A DNA stretch of 64,000 nucleotides from Acetobacter conturbans (lineage in GTDB: Bacteria > Pseudomonadota > Alphaproteobacteria > Acetobacterales > Acetobacteraceae). A program made the translations under genes and the position numbers. A model generated the notes under the pieces. It saw only the letters and a list, made by a program, of their open reading frames with translations, was not told the origin of the DNA and ran no database searches. Below are positions 1-8,891 of this stretch, piece by piece. Numbering within the stretch: position 1 is the stretch's first letter; the number at the start of each line of letters is the position of its first letter. The stretch spans positions 62,001 to 126,000 of the forward strand of contig NZ_WOSY01000002.1 in the NCBI RefSeq assembly GCF_011516755.1. Reading direction: 5' to 3'.

Positions 1-288
1 GGTGAGATACGGGCCGTCGTTATCGATATCGGAGGATTTCTTGGCGTCGGGAATCGTCGGGTGGCCGTCGCCTCTTCTCTTCTGCGGGTCAATCTTGCGG
101 CTCCTCAGTCACCGGTGATCGCCCTTGTTCCGGCAAACGCGGTGCGATCCGCGCCTGCCTATAATCCGGAAAACTCCGATGTTTCCGTCCTGACCGGTCC
201 GTTTACGCCCGTCGCGCCAGAGCATCCTGTGCCTGCCAGCGATCATGGTGCGGCCTCGCCACCGCCTGCTCCCAGCCCGGGACAGTGA
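1..288 (+). CDS. PRC-barrel domain protein, C-terminal part (5' truncated by window edge)
   Basis: The reading frame is open from base 1 and stops at 286-288. The first residues, GEIRAVVIDIGGFLG followed by NRRVAV, match the strand pattern of a PRC-barrel domain, a small beta-barrel found in RimM, photosynthetic reaction centre H subunit and many stress-related alphaproteobacterial proteins. After it comes a roughly 60-residue tail rich in Pro and Ala that looks disordered. The start codon lies outside the window, so length, signal peptide and partner domains are unknown. The domain call rests on one short motif; the function is not known. Confidence 0.6.
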   Translation, partial: GEIRAVVIDIGGFLGVGNRRVAVASSLLRVNLAAPQSPVIALVPANAVRSAPAYNPENSDVSVLTGPFTPVAPEHPVPASDHGAASPPPAPSPGQ

Positions 289-363
289 AGACGTGCTTGT
301 CTCTCAGGCACGATCAAACCGGGAGAGAGCGATAGAGCGGAAGAGGATGGCGGACGGGCTGTC

Positions 364-1605
364 ATGGTAAGAAAACTGCCGACCAACAGCGCATGGGGAC
401 TTGATGGCGTCAGTTTCTTTGTGGCCAACCTTCAGGCGGCTTTTGGCCCGTTTGTCGCTGTTTATCTGACCGAGGAACACTGGACGCAGGGAGAAATCGG
501 CGTTGCGCTGACAATCGGTTCCATCACGGCAATGGCCAGTCAGGTGCCGACCGGAGCCCTTGTCGACGCCCTCCCGAATAAGCGGTTCGTAGCGGAACTG
601 TCGATTGGGGCCATCATCGCCTCCTGCCTGATCATGGCGAGCATGCCGCACCAGTTACCGGTTGCCATTGCGGAAGTGTTGCACGGGCTCGCCAGTTGCA
701 CGCTCAATCCGGCCATCAGTGCTCTGACGCTCGGAGTGGTTGCCGTCCAGATCGCCCGCAATCCAGCTCAGGCCAAAGGCGCTCTGGGCACGCGGTTTGG
801 ACGGAATGCGAGTTTTGCGGCGATTGGAAATGCCCTGTCGGCCGGTTTGATGGGCGCTGTGGGCTATCTGGTTTCCGCGCGCGCGACGTTCTTGCTGGGG
901 GCGCTGATGGCGGCTCCGGGGCTGATCGCGTTGCGTATGATCGCCCCGTCTGGAACGCCCTCTGACGAGAGCGCATCGGGTCTTGCCGAGGGCGAAAACC
1001 CGAAAGAAGCAAAAATTCGCTCCATTCTAATTCTGCTCAAAGAGCCCGGACTGTCAGTCTTCGGGCTGTGCGTGGTGTTTTTTCATCTGGCCAATGCCGC
1101 CATGCTGCCCCTCGCGGCCGGACAGATCACGAAGGAAGCAGGGCGTTCAGCGGAAATCGTCATCGCGGTGTGTATCCTCGGGCCACAACTTCTTGGTGCC
1201 GCCCTGTCACCCTGGCTGGGTCGCTGGGCCGAAACCATCGGCCGACGTCCGATCATGCTGGCGACCTTCGTGGCATTACCCCTGCGCGGTATTCTGCTGA
1301 GCTTCACCGTCAACCCGTGGCTTGTCATGCCGATCCAGATGCTGGACGGGATCAGTTCCGCATCCTTCGGCATCATGCTTCCCTTGATCGCCGCCGATCT
1401 CACGCGCAGGACGGGCCACTTCAATCTCTGCATGGGGCTTCTGGGTCTTGCGATGGGACTGGGGGCGAGCTTCAGCACCACACTCGCCGGCATGGTGGCC
1501 GACAGTTCCTTGCGGGAGGCTTTTCTCCTGCTGTCGTCGTCGGGAGTCGTCTGCCTCCTGCTGGTCGCGTTTCTGATGAAGGAAACGCGCCGACAGGAAT
1601 GGTGA
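364..1605 (+). CDS. MFS transporter
   Basis: This 413-residue protein has about 12 hydrophobic segments in two halves, with a charged cytoplasmic loop near residues 195-220 (ASGLAEGENPKEAKIRS). That is the normal architecture of the major facilitator superfamily, proton-coupled or facilitated transporters of the inner membrane. The loop between helices 2 and 3 contains GALVDALPNKR, a variant of the conserved MFS motif A, repeated as LGRWAETIGRRP in the second half. A GAGGATGG stretch lies about 18 bases before the ATG. The substrate cannot be read from the sequence. It stands alone between a PRC-barrel gene and the convergent lipB. Confidence 0.8.
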   Translation: MVRKLPTNSAWGLDGVSFFVANLQAAFGPFVAVYLTEEHWTQGEIGVALTIGSITAMASQVPTGALVDALPNKRFVAELSIGAIIASCLIMASMPHQLPVAIAEVLHGLASCTLNPAISALTLGVVAVQIARNPAQAKGALGTRFGRNASFAAIGNALSAGLMGAVGYLVSARATFLLGALMAAPGLIALRMIAPSGTPSDESASGLAEGENPKEAKIRSILILLKEPGLSVFGLCVVFFHLANAAMLPLAAGQITKEAGRSAEIVIAVCILGPQLLGAALSPWLGRWAETIGRRPIMLATFVALPLRGILLSFTVNPWLVMPIQMLDGISSASFGIMLPLIAADLTRRTGHFNLCMGLLGLAMGLGASFSTTLAGMVADSSLREAFLLLSSSGVVCLLLVAFLMKETRRQEW

Positions 1606-1633
1606 ATTACGGCGGAACTTGCCGGGGGTTCTG

Positions 1634-2368
1634 TCAGATCACCAGCAAGCGCTCCCATTCCTCTTTCAGAACGCCATCCACATCTTCCATCGTCGCGGCG
1701 ATCCCCAGTTTGCGCAGGCTCGTGACACCGAATTCCTTTATCCCGCAGGGCACGATCCCATCGAAGGCGGAAAGATCAGGATCCACATTGATGGAAATGC
1801 CGTGCCAGCAGACCCAGCGGGTCACACGCACACCCAGCGCGGCAATCTTGGCCTCTTCCCCCGTTGCGGGATCGACAACCCACACCCCGACACGTCCGTC
1901 GCGCCGTTCTCCGGTGACGCCGAAGCGTGCGAGCGTTGCGATGATCAAGCTTTCTAGAAACGAGACATAGGCCCGCAGATCGCGGGCCGGAACAGGTCCA
2001 TGCGGGCGGGACAAATCGAGCATGAGATAGGCGATCCGCTGGCCCGGCCCATGATAGGTCCACTGACCGCCACGTCCGGCAGGGTAGGTGGGGTATCCAC
2101 GCGGATTGAAGAGATCCGAATCCTTCGCCGATGTTCCCGCTGTGAAGACGGAAGGATGTTCAAGCAACCAGATTCGCTCTCCGTCTCCGGTTTCACGAAT
2201 CTGCCTGACGGCAGTTTCCATCTGCGCCACAGCGGCGGGGTAGGGCACCAGACTGGGAGATTTCTCCCAGAGAACAGGTCTATCCCCGCCGAAAACCGTG
2301 GTCTCAGCGATTATTTCAGGATGATCGTCACGAATCTCACATTCAGACATTGCAGCATGCTCAGGCAT
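1634..2368 (-). CDS. lipB: Octanoyl-[ACP]-protein N-octanoyltransferase (lipoate biosynthesis)
   Basis: LipB moves octanoate from acyl carrier protein to the lipoyl domains of 2-oxoacid dehydrogenases and the glycine cleavage H protein, the first step of lipoate assembly in the cytosol. The sequence shows the substrate-pocket motif [11 protein letters not shown], the conserved lysine segment [10 protein letters not shown] and the catalytic cysteine in GIVPCGI. At 244 residues it is of usual size. ATG codons at 2368 and 2350 are both possible and neither has a good ribosome binding site. The partner lipA is not in this window. The gene is convergent with the MFS transporter. Confidence 0.95.
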   Translation of the reverse strand: MPEHAAMSECEIRDDHPEIIAETTVFGGDRPVLWEKSPSLVPYPAAVAQMETAVRQIRETGDGERIWLLEHPSVFTAGTSAKDSDLFNPRGYPTYPAGRGGQWTYHGPGQRIAYLMLDLSRPHGPVPARDLRAYVSFLESLIIATLARFGVTGERRDGRVGVWVVDPATGEEAKIAALGVRVTRWVCWHGISINVDPDLSAFDGIVPCGIKEFGVTSLRKLGIAATMEDVDGVLKEEWERLLVI

Positions 2369-2426
2369 CAGTTATACGCCCCTCCAACTTCAACCGGTAT
2401 CACTCAAATGAAACTGGTTGTCACGG

Positions 2427-2512
2427 GCGGCCGTGGCGGAATGGTAGACGCGCAAGCTTGAGGTGCTTGTGGGGGAAACCCTGTGGAAGTTCGAGTCTTC
2501 TCGGCCGCACCA
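2427..2512 (+). tRNA. tRNA-Leu (GAG)
   Basis: The acceptor stem pairs GCGGCCG (2427-2433) with CGGCCGC (2502-2508), followed by A and an encoded CCA. The anticodon stem CAAGC/GCTTG encloses the loop TTGAGGT, giving anticodon GAG (reads CUC and CUU). A long variable arm and the T loop TTCGAGT identify a class II leucine tRNA. The total length is 86 bases. Confidence 0.96.
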
Positions 2513-2563
2513 AAGTTACCCTTAAGTGGGTGAATTTACGTATAAAATTAAATAATTGATTTA

Positions 2564-2610
2564 GATCACCTTTGCGTTGCAACTGACGCAAAGGTGATCT
2601 TCTTTAATAT
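2564..2610 (+). terminator. Perfect 14-bp hairpin, terminator-like
   Basis: GATCACCTTTGCGT (2564-2577) is exactly repeated in inverse at 2586-2599 with an 8-base loop, followed by TTCTTTAATATTT. It lies about 50 bases after the tRNA-Leu gene and before galU, so it probably ends the tRNA transcript. On the other strand no comparable T-run follows. Confidence 0.7.
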
Positions 2611-2752
2611 TTGCTTAAAGTACGATTTTGCCGTGTTTTTAACAGGCATGGGCACTAGAACGAACAGGCCGGACCGATTTACAGTCCTGTAACCGGACGG
2701 TTGGCCTGGCCTTTCGTCCTCATTCAGTAAGCATGGATAAAGGTGCCCGTTC

Positions 2753-3631
2753 GTGATCAAGCCTTTACGTAAAGCAGTCCTTCCGGTTGCCGGACTGGGA
2801 ACGAGATTTCTGCCGGCCACAAAGGCCATGCCGAAAGAAATGCTGCCTGTCGTCGACAGGCCGCTCATTCAATATGCAATCGATGAGGCCCGGGCCGCAG
2901 GCATTGAAGAAATTTGCCTGATCACCGGTCGTGGCAAAGATTCGTTAATCGATTATTTCGATGTCGCATTTGAGCTCGAACATACCCTCCGCGAGCGCAA
3001 CAAGGTCGATGCGCTGAAAGCGCTGGAACCCACCAGCATCGAAGCCGGCTCGCTGATCGCCGTGCGTCAGCAGGAGCCTCTCGGGCTTGGACACGCCATC
3101 TGGTGCGCCCGCAGCTTCATCGGTGACGATCCGTTCGCCATTCTGCTTCCGGATGATGTCATGCAGGGCAATGTCGCCTGCCTGAAGCAGCTTGCCGATG
3201 CTTACTACGCAACGGGTGGCAGTGTGGTTGCGGTGGAAGAAGTGCCGCGCGAGCACACCAACCGTTACGGCATCCTGAAGCCGGGCAAGGACGACGGCAA
3301 GATGGTGGAGATCACCGGTCTGGTCGAGAAGCCTAAGCCGGAAGACGCACCGTCCAACCTGTCGATCGTCGGTCGTTACATCCTGACCCCGGAAATCATG
3401 CCGTTCCTTGCTCTGCTTGAAAAAGGCGCGGGCGGGGAAGTTCAGCTGACGGACGCAATGGCCAAGACGATCGGCAAGGCGCCGTTCCATGGTCTGCGTT
3501 ATGAAGGCAAGCGTTTCGACTGCGGCAACAAGATCGGTTTCCTCGAAGCACAGATCGCCTTTGCGCTTGAGCGCCCCGATCTCGCCTCGGATGTGAAAAC
3601 GTTCCTGAAGAAATACACAGGGGCCCTCTGA
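2753..3631 (+). CDS. galU: UTP--glucose-1-phosphate uridylyltransferase
   Basis: GalU makes UDP-glucose from UTP and glucose-1-phosphate, the precursor for exopolysaccharide, cellulose and LPS sugars. Residues 14-29 carry the nucleotide-binding signature GLGTRFLPATKAMPKE, followed by LPVVDRPLIQYAIDEA, typical of bacterial GalU; 292 residues is the normal size. The start is GTG at 2753: the upstream ATG at 2732 runs into a stop, and AAAGGTG lies about 10 bases upstream of the GTG. The stop is one base from the start of the phosphohexomutase gene, so the two are almost certainly co-transcribed and supply consecutive steps (hexose-6-P to hexose-1-P to UDP-glucose). Confidence 0.96.
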   Translation: MIKPLRKAVLPVAGLGTRFLPATKAMPKEMLPVVDRPLIQYAIDEARAAGIEEICLITGRGKDSLIDYFDVAFELEHTLRERNKVDALKALEPTSIEAGSLIAVRQQEPLGLGHAIWCARSFIGDDPFAILLPDDVMQGNVACLKQLADAYYATGGSVVAVEEVPREHTNRYGILKPGKDDGKMVEITGLVEKPKPEDAPSNLSIVGRYILTPEIMPFLALLEKGAGGEVQLTDAMAKTIGKAPFHGLRYEGKRFDCGNKIGFLEAQIAFALERPDLASDVKTFLKKYTGAL

Positions 3632-3632
3632 G

Positions 3633-5042
3633 ATGAGCTTCAAGCACACTTTCGAACAGACAAGCCTGCGCGAATATGACATCCGCGGTATTGTCGGCAA
3701 GTCGCTGCATGTCGAAGATGCGTTCGCCATCGGGCGCACCTTCGCCAGCATCGTTCTGAAGAACGGTGGCAAGACCGTCGTGATCGGATTTGACGGCCGC
3801 GTGTCGTCTCCGTCTCTCGAAGAGGCTCTGGTCAACGGCGCCGTGGCGTCCGGCGCGGACGTGATCCGCGTAGGCCGTGGCCCGACCCCGATGCTGTATT
3901 TCGCATCCGTCACGCTGAAGGCGGACGGCGCGATCATGGTGACGGGCAGCCATAACCCGGCCAACTACAACGGCTTCAAGATGATGCTGGCCAGCAAGCC
4001 GTTCTTCGGTGAGCAGATCAAGCATCTCGGCCACCTGTCCCACATCGGCGATGTCGTCCCCGAGACAAAGGGCACCGTCAAAACTATCGACATCAAGAAG
4101 GAGTATATCGAACGACTCCTGAAGGATTACGATGGTGGTGAGCGCACGCTGAAAGTTGTCTGGGACAACGGCAACAGCGTTGCGGGCGACATTCTCCCGG
4201 CTCTGCTTGACAAGCTGCCCGGCGAGCACATCGTCCTGAACGGCGAAGTGGACGGCACGTTCCCGGCCCATCACCCGGACCCGACGGTTGCCAAGAATCT
4301 CGAGCAGATCATTGCTTCCGTTCTGGAGAACAAGGCCGATCTGGGCATTGCCTTCGATGGTGACGCCGACCGTATCGGCCTCGTGGACAACAAGGGCGGC
4401 ATCCTCTGGGGTGACCAGATCCTTGTTCTGCTGGCGCGCGACGTTCTGAAGAACCATCCCGGCGGCACGATCATCGCCGACGTGAAGGCCTCTCAGGTCC
4501 TGTTCGACGAAGTGAAGAAGGCTGGTGGTGAGCCTCTGATGTGGCGCACGGGCCATTCGCTCATCAAGTCGAAGATGGCTGAGACGAAGTCTCCGCTGGC
4601 TGGCGAGATGTCCGGTCACATCTTCTTCGCCGACAAGTGGTATGGCTTTGATGATGCGATCTACGCTGCCATCCGTGTCATGGGCATTGTCGCTCGCATG
4701 AATGAGCCGCTGTCCGCATTCCGCGAGGCTCTGCCGCAGACGATCTCCACCCCGGAAATCCGCTTTGACTGCGATGATCTGCGCAAGTTCAAGGTGATCG
4801 AGGAAGTGGCTGAGCGTCTCCGCAAGGACGGCGCGGATGTATCCGAGATCGACGGTGTGCGCGTGAACACGCCGGATGGCTGGTGGCTGCTTCGCGCTTC
4901 CAACACGCAGGCCGTTCTGGTCGCGCGTTGCGAAGGCAAGAGCGATGCTGGTCTCGACAACCTCAAGGCGGCGCTGACGCGTCAGCTTGAGATGTCCGGC
5001 CTTGAGAAGCCCGATTTCTCGGGTGACAATGCCGGTCACTGA
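3633..5042 (+). CDS. Phosphomannomutase/phosphoglucomutase
   Basis: This 469-residue cytosolic enzyme interconverts hexose-6-phosphates and hexose-1-phosphates. It carries the phosphoserine loop TGSHNP (residues 104-109, active Ser 106), the metal-binding loop DGDADR (242-247), the sugar-specificity loop GEMSGHIFF and a C-terminal phosphate-binding region (RASNTQAVLVARCEG). The order and length fit the AlgC/ManB type of the alpha-D-phosphohexomutase family rather than the longer Pgm type. It follows galU with a one-base gap, which argues for delivery of glucose-1-phosphate to GalU. Whether mannose or glucose is the main substrate cannot be decided here. Confidence 0.92.
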   Translation: MSFKHTFEQTSLREYDIRGIVGKSLHVEDAFAIGRTFASIVLKNGGKTVVIGFDGRVSSPSLEEALVNGAVASGADVIRVGRGPTPMLYFASVTLKADGAIMVTGSHNPANYNGFKMMLASKPFFGEQIKHLGHLSHIGDVVPETKGTVKTIDIKKEYIERLLKDYDGGERTLKVVWDNGNSVAGDILPALLDKLPGEHIVLNGEVDGTFPAHHPDPTVAKNLEQIIASVLENKADLGIAFDGDADRIGLVDNKGGILWGDQILVLLARDVLKNHPGGTIIADVKASQVLFDEVKKAGGEPLMWRTGHSLIKSKMAETKSPLAGEMSGHIFFADKWYGFDDAIYAAIRVMGIVARMNEPLSAFREALPQTISTPEIRFDCDDLRKFKVIEEVAERLRKDGADVSEIDGVRVNTPDGWWLLRASNTQAVLVARCEGKSDAGLDNLKAALTRQLEMSGLEKPDFSGDNAGH

Positions 5043-5067
5043 CTGACCGAAAGGAAGGAGCGGAGCT

Positions 5068-5253
5068 GTGCCTGATGACACGTTTCGCTCCTTTCTTGAG
5101 CCGGGCCAGTGGGTCCGGCATCCCGATCTTCCGGAATGGGGGATCGGGCAAGTTCAGTCAGCCGTTGCCCACCGCGTGACAGTGAATTTCGAGCATATGG
5201 GAAAAGTTGCGCTGGATGCGCGCATCGTCACTTTGACGGTTGTCTCAGGCTGA
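5068..5253 (+). CDS. DUF3553 domain protein
   Basis: A 61-residue protein with the core EPGQWVRHPDLPEWGIGQVQS, then RVTVNFEHMGKV, which is the DUF3553 signature. The family resembles a small beta-barrel like the CarD/TRCF RNA-polymerase-interaction fold, but no function is established. It starts with GTG at 5068, with AAGGAAGGAGCGGAG shortly upstream as a strong ribosome binding site. It lies 25 bases after the mutase gene and may be the last gene of that operon. Confidence 0.8.
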   Translation: MPDDTFRSFLEPGQWVRHPDLPEWGIGQVQSAVAHRVTVNFEHMGKVALDARIVTLTVVSG

Positions 5254-5330
5254 GACGTCCATAGCACCGCGGAATCAGATGGAATGATGTTTGTCTTTCC
5301 AGCCTGTTGCCTCTTCTTTATACAGGACCG

Positions 5331-6350
5331 ATGCAGTCCAGTTTAATCGACTCCAAAGGCAGGCATATTTCCTATCTTCGTGTCTCCGTGACCGATCGAT
5401 GCGACATGCGCTGTGTCTACTGCATGGCCGAGGACATGGAGTTCCTGCCGCGTCCGGATGTGCTGGATTTCGAGGAACTGGAACATCTGTGTTCCATCTT
5501 CATCAAACGCGGTGTCAGACGCATCCGGCTAACAGGCGGTGAACCGCTTGTCCGTCGGGATGTCGATCAGTTTATTACCGCGCTCGGTCGGCGAGTGGAC
5601 CCCGGCTCGGACGGTCCGGCGCTTGACGAACTGACGCTCACGACCAACGGCAGCCAGCTTGACCGTCATGTCACCATGCTGGTGAACGCCGGTATCCGAC
5701 GAATCAATGTCAGTCTGGATTCACTCAAACCTGAACGCTTCCTCACCATTACACGCCGCGGCCATTTCGAGCGCGTGCTGTCCGGGATTCTGGCCGCCAG
5801 AAAGGCTGGACTGGGCGTGCGGATCAATACCGTCGTCATGAAGGGCGTGAATGATGACGAGATCGACGACCTGGTGCGCTGGTGTGGGGAAATCGGGGCG
5901 GATCTCTGCCTGATCGAGACCATGCCGATGGGAGAAACCGGCGAAGACCGAAGGGCGCAGTACCTGTCACTGCATGAAGTCAGGCAGCGGCTCGCGGAAA
6001 ACTGGACATTCGAAAGTGATGCCACTCATGGAGTGGGCGGTCCGGCACGGTATGTCCGGATTAGGGAAACAGGGCAGCGCATAGGGTTCATCACGCCGCT
6101 CAGCCATAATTTCTGCGACTCCTGCAATCGCGTCAGGCTGTCCTGTGACGGCAAGCTCTATACCTGCCTCAGTTCCCGTGGTGCGGTTGATCTCCGGTCC
6201 GTCCTGCGTGGTGGTGGCAGCGACAGCGATATTCTCGCTGCCGTGGAGGAGGGGCTTGCGCACAAACCTTTCCGCCACGATTTCCTCATTCCCGACGATG
6301 GGGGGGCCGTGCAGGGACCACGCCGCCTCATGAGCGTCACGGGCGGGTAA
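5331..6350 (+). CDS. moaA: GTP 3',8-cyclase (molybdenum cofactor biosynthesis)
   Basis: MoaA is the radical SAM enzyme that starts molybdopterin synthesis from GTP. The N-terminal cluster is CDMRCVYC (Cys 24, 28 and 31 from this start), and the second, C-terminal cluster is in FCDSCNRVRLSC. The radical SAM glycine motif appears as LTGGEPLVR. The protein ends in Gly-Gly, the C-terminal tail needed for GTP positioning. I chose ATG 5331 because AGGA lies just upstream; a TTG at 5307 would add eight residues. No other moa genes are adjacent. Confidence 0.95.
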   Translation: MQSSLIDSKGRHISYLRVSVTDRCDMRCVYCMAEDMEFLPRPDVLDFEELEHLCSIFIKRGVRRIRLTGGEPLVRRDVDQFITALGRRVDPGSDGPALDELTLTTNGSQLDRHVTMLVNAGIRRINVSLDSLKPERFLTITRRGHFERVLSGILAARKAGLGVRINTVVMKGVNDDEIDDLVRWCGEIGADLCLIETMPMGETGEDRRAQYLSLHEVRQRLAENWTFESDATHGVGGPARYVRIRETGQRIGFITPLSHNFCDSCNRVRLSCDGKLYTCLSSRGAVDLRSVLRGGGSDSDILAAVEEGLAHKPFRHDFLIPDDGGAVQGPRRLMSVTGG

Positions 6351-6483
6351 AATTCCTTTCCCCGGTTGACGTGGTCCGGTGACCTGCGGACAGTGCGCGG
6401 GAAAATGCGGCAGGCGAACGGAATTGGTAATTTTTCAATGAATTCCGTGCCTCATGCCGCGTAGCACGAAACCGAGGCCGGAA

Positions 6484-7269
6484 ATGAATGTGAGCAACCG
6501 GGTCAGTCCCGTTATTCAGGACATTGTCGAAAGGGCGCTCGAAGAAATCGAGGCATCGCTGGATGCACGCGTCATTCTTGCGATGGATGCCGGGCCGCGC
6601 GGAGCGGGGGCGCCGTCAGTCGACAGCCCCTACCAGATCCGTTTTGTCTATGTGCACCGTCTGGACTGGTATCTCGGCCTGACGCCCGGCACGGATCAGA
6701 TCGAATTACCGGCGTCGGACGCATTTTCCCTTACAGGCTGGGATATTCGACGCCTCGTACGGACAATTCAGGAGTCTCCTCTGCCGGAAACCGGCTGGCT
6801 GACAAGCGCATCGGTCTACCGTGCGGATCAGGATCTTCTGGCCCGTCTGGTGGGACTTCAGCGTCGGGCATGGCGGCCAGCGGAAGAACTGGTGGCACAA
6901 CTGACAAAAGCGGCGAAGGCGACGGGAAGCTGGTCCTTTGGCGACACGCTGACCACCAGCGAGTTTCTGTCAGCTTTGCAGCCCACGCTTGCGGCGCGCT
7001 GGATTGCGGATGGCAAAGGACCTCTTCCCTACAATATCCGTGAACTCTACGCCGATCTCGATGACGACCTGAAAACCGAGATCGATCAGATGCTTGAGGC
7101 CAAGGGAAAGACACCAGCTTCGGCGGAAGTCCCACCGTCCTCGCGATCACAGATTTTCATGGATACAGAACTTCCACGTCTGCGCGCGCTGCAGATCCCG
7201 GCAAGCATTCCTCCCGCAGCCGAGCCATTCAATCGGGTGGTCGCCGATACCATTCGCCGGTTCGGCTGA
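6484..7269 (+). CDS. RlaP/YcgL-type nucleotidyltransferase homologue without catalytic aspartates
   Basis: The family signature (typically ESGSRAWGF...SDYDVRFIYV, then DWYLS and the SGWDLRK helix) is recognisable here as DAGPRGAGA, then SPYQIRFVYVHRLDWYL at about residues 48-64 and LTGWDIRRLVRTIQES. Aligned without gaps, the two metal-binding aspartates of the DxD pair become Pro 49 and Gln 51, and the GS pair before them is also changed. The scaffold is kept, so this looks like a pseudo-enzyme of the DNA polymerase beta superfamily. ATG 6484 has GAGG six bases upstream; ATG 6454 has no site. Active members are linked to RNA repair; the role here is unknown. Confidence 0.7.
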   Translation: MNVSNRVSPVIQDIVERALEEIEASLDARVILAMDAGPRGAGAPSVDSPYQIRFVYVHRLDWYLGLTPGTDQIELPASDAFSLTGWDIRRLVRTIQESPLPETGWLTSASVYRADQDLLARLVGLQRRAWRPAEELVAQLTKAAKATGSWSFGDTLTTSEFLSALQPTLAARWIADGKGPLPYNIRELYADLDDDLKTEIDQMLEAKGKTPASAEVPPSSRSQIFMDTELPRLRALQIPASIPPAAEPFNRVVADTIRRFG

Positions 7270-7320
7270 ACGGATCATGGGTGTAGGATAAACAGGGTCG
7301 ACAGGGAGTTGTGGCAACCA

Positions 7321-7518
7321 ATGGCAAGTGACATTCAGGCTAACGCGGAAACAGCCCAGGAAGTCGCCGCCATGGCGCGCGTGGTGCGTCTGCCCATTCC
7401 CGACGCCTGCCTTCCGGGTGTGATCGCCAATACTGAACTCCTGAACAGCTATGTCGATCTCGTTCTCGGTTTCGACCTGCCGGATGATTGCGCTCCTGCA
7501 TATGAGTACACCCCATGA
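7321..7518 (+). CDS. AtzG-like small subunit (DUF4089)
   Basis: This 65-residue acidic helical protein contains RVVRLPIPDACLPGVIANTE, then LLNSYVDLVLGFDLPDD, the pattern of DUF4089/AtzG proteins. Known AtzG forms a complex with the amidase AtzE and stabilises it. Its ATGA stop/start overlap with the amidase gene at 7515-7518 supports the same partnership and translational coupling. ATG 7321 is preferred, with AGGGAG about 12 bases upstream; a TTG at 7309 is an alternative. Confidence 0.75.
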   Translation: MASDIQANAETAQEVAAMARVVRLPIPDACLPGVIANTELLNSYVDLVLGFDLPDDCAPAYEYTP

Positions 7519-8882
7519 CGCAAACCGCTGTCGCCCTTGCGAACACCGTCAGGTTCGGGTTGCGGTCGGCGAAGGAAGTGGTCGAAAACACCCTCAACAT
7601 CCTTCAGACCCGCGATCAGACATACCATTGCGTGACAAAGCTGCTGGCTGATCGCGCTCTCAGGATGGCGGAAACACTGGATGCCCGCATTGCGGACGGG
7701 ACGCCGGTTGGTGCACTGGCCGGGGTTCCGTTCGGCGTGAAAGATCTTTTCGATATCGAGGGTCTAGTCACGACAGCGGGGTCGGTGGTGCTCAAAAACA
7801 ACCCGCCCGCGAAGCATGATGCTGTGGTTGTACAGCGCCTGATCGCGGCAGGGGCCATTCCGGTCGCCACCCTGAACATGGATGAGTTCGCCTACGGGTT
7901 TTCCACTGAAAATGCCCATTACGGCACAACGCGAAATCCGAGAAATCCGGATTGCCTTGCCGGGGGGTCATCCGGTGGTTCGGCGGCGGCAGTCGCTGCC
8001 GGTATGCTGCCATTCGCGCTTGGGTCCGATACGAATGGATCGATCCGCGTTCCGGCATCGCTCTGCGGCGTGTGGGGGCTGCGCCCGACACAGGGCCTGC
8101 TGCCGTTGACGGGTGTGTATCCGTTCGTGCCCAGTCTGGATACTGTCGGCCCCCTGGCGGGAACGGTGACCGACCTGCAACGCATCTTCGAGGCCATGCA
8201 GGGTCATTCTCTCGATGAAGTTGATGATGTCCGTGGGCTCAGGATCGCCCAGCTTGCAGGATGGTTCGCGCAGGATGTCGAACCCTCAATCCTCGACGGC
8301 ATTGACAGGATCAGGGCGTTTTTCGGCAAGGCCCGGCAGGTTGAACTCGCGGAAGCATCACGGCTGCGAGCGGCAGCTTTCGTGATTTCCGCAAGTGAAG
8401 GGGGTGCCCTGCATCTTCCGCGTCTGCGCGCCAGACCGATGGACTATGATCCGGCCACTCGCGATCGGCTGATGGCCGGGGCGATCCTGCCTGCATCTGC
8501 TTTCGTGCAGGCACACAGATTGCGAAGCTGGTTCCGAAACGGATTGCATGATCTGTTCCGTGAAGTCGATGTGCTGATCGCGCCCGCCACGGTCGGAGCA
8601 GCGCCCCGCATTGATCAGTCAACCATCACGATCGGTGGAAAAAAGGTTTCGGCACGCGCCAATCTGGGACTGTTCACCCAGCCCCTCAGTCTGGGCGGGA
8701 TGCCGATCCTTTCGATGCCACTGCCGCCTGTCACCACCGGTCCCGGTGCGGGCATGCCGCTTGGCCTGCAACTGATTGCCGCGCCGGGGCGGGAGAATGT
8801 TCTGTTCGCGGTCGGGAAGGCGCTGGCTCATGCAGGTCTTGCCGGTTACCCCGTCATGGGTGCGACCGGCGACGCGGGCTGA
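7515..8882 (+). CDS. AtzE-type amidohydrolase (amidase signature family)
   Basis: A 455-residue amidase-signature enzyme with the Ser-cisSer-Lys triad visible in order: Lys in FGVKDLFDI, the cis-Ser in GGSSGGSAAA and the nucleophile Ser in GSDTNGSIRVPAS. Co-occurrence with the DUF4089 protein immediately upstream (4-base overlap) points to the AtzE subfamily, whose characterised member hydrolyses 1-carboxybiuret; relatives act in oxalurate use. No cyanuric-acid or purine-catabolism genes are seen nearby, so the true substrate is open. GatA is less likely because no gatB or gatC is present. Confidence 0.82.
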   Translation: MTQTAVALANTVRFGLRSAKEVVENTLNILQTRDQTYHCVTKLLADRALRMAETLDARIADGTPVGALAGVPFGVKDLFDIEGLVTTAGSVVLKNNPPAKHDAVVVQRLIAAGAIPVATLNMDEFAYGFSTENAHYGTTRNPRNPDCLAGGSSGGSAAAVAAGMLPFALGSDTNGSIRVPASLCGVWGLRPTQGLLPLTGVYPFVPSLDTVGPLAGTVTDLQRIFEAMQGHSLDEVDDVRGLRIAQLAGWFAQDVEPSILDGIDRIRAFFGKARQVELAEASRLRAAAFVISASEGGALHLPRLRARPMDYDPATRDRLMAGAILPASAFVQAHRLRSWFRNGLHDLFREVDVLIAPATVGAAPRIDQSTITIGGKKVSARANLGLFTQPLSLGGMPILSMPLPPVTTGPGAGMPLGLQLIAAPGRENVLFAVGKALAHAGLAGYPVMGATGDAG

Positions 8883-8891
8883 CTTCGTCCA

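Noticed and set aside
1068..1970. 300-codon plus-strand frame overlapping the MFS and lipB genes
   Set aside because: Out of frame with the MFS gene and antisense to lipB; Arg/Ser/Pro-rich composition without a domain.
2945..3964. 339-codon minus-strand open frame
   Set aside because: Antisense to galU and the mutase with no recognisable protein family.
3396..5081. 561-codon minus-strand open frame
   Set aside because: It lies wholly antisense to galU and the phosphohexomutase gene, whose frames carry clear motifs; the minus frame shows no domain and is a by-product of high-GC codon use.
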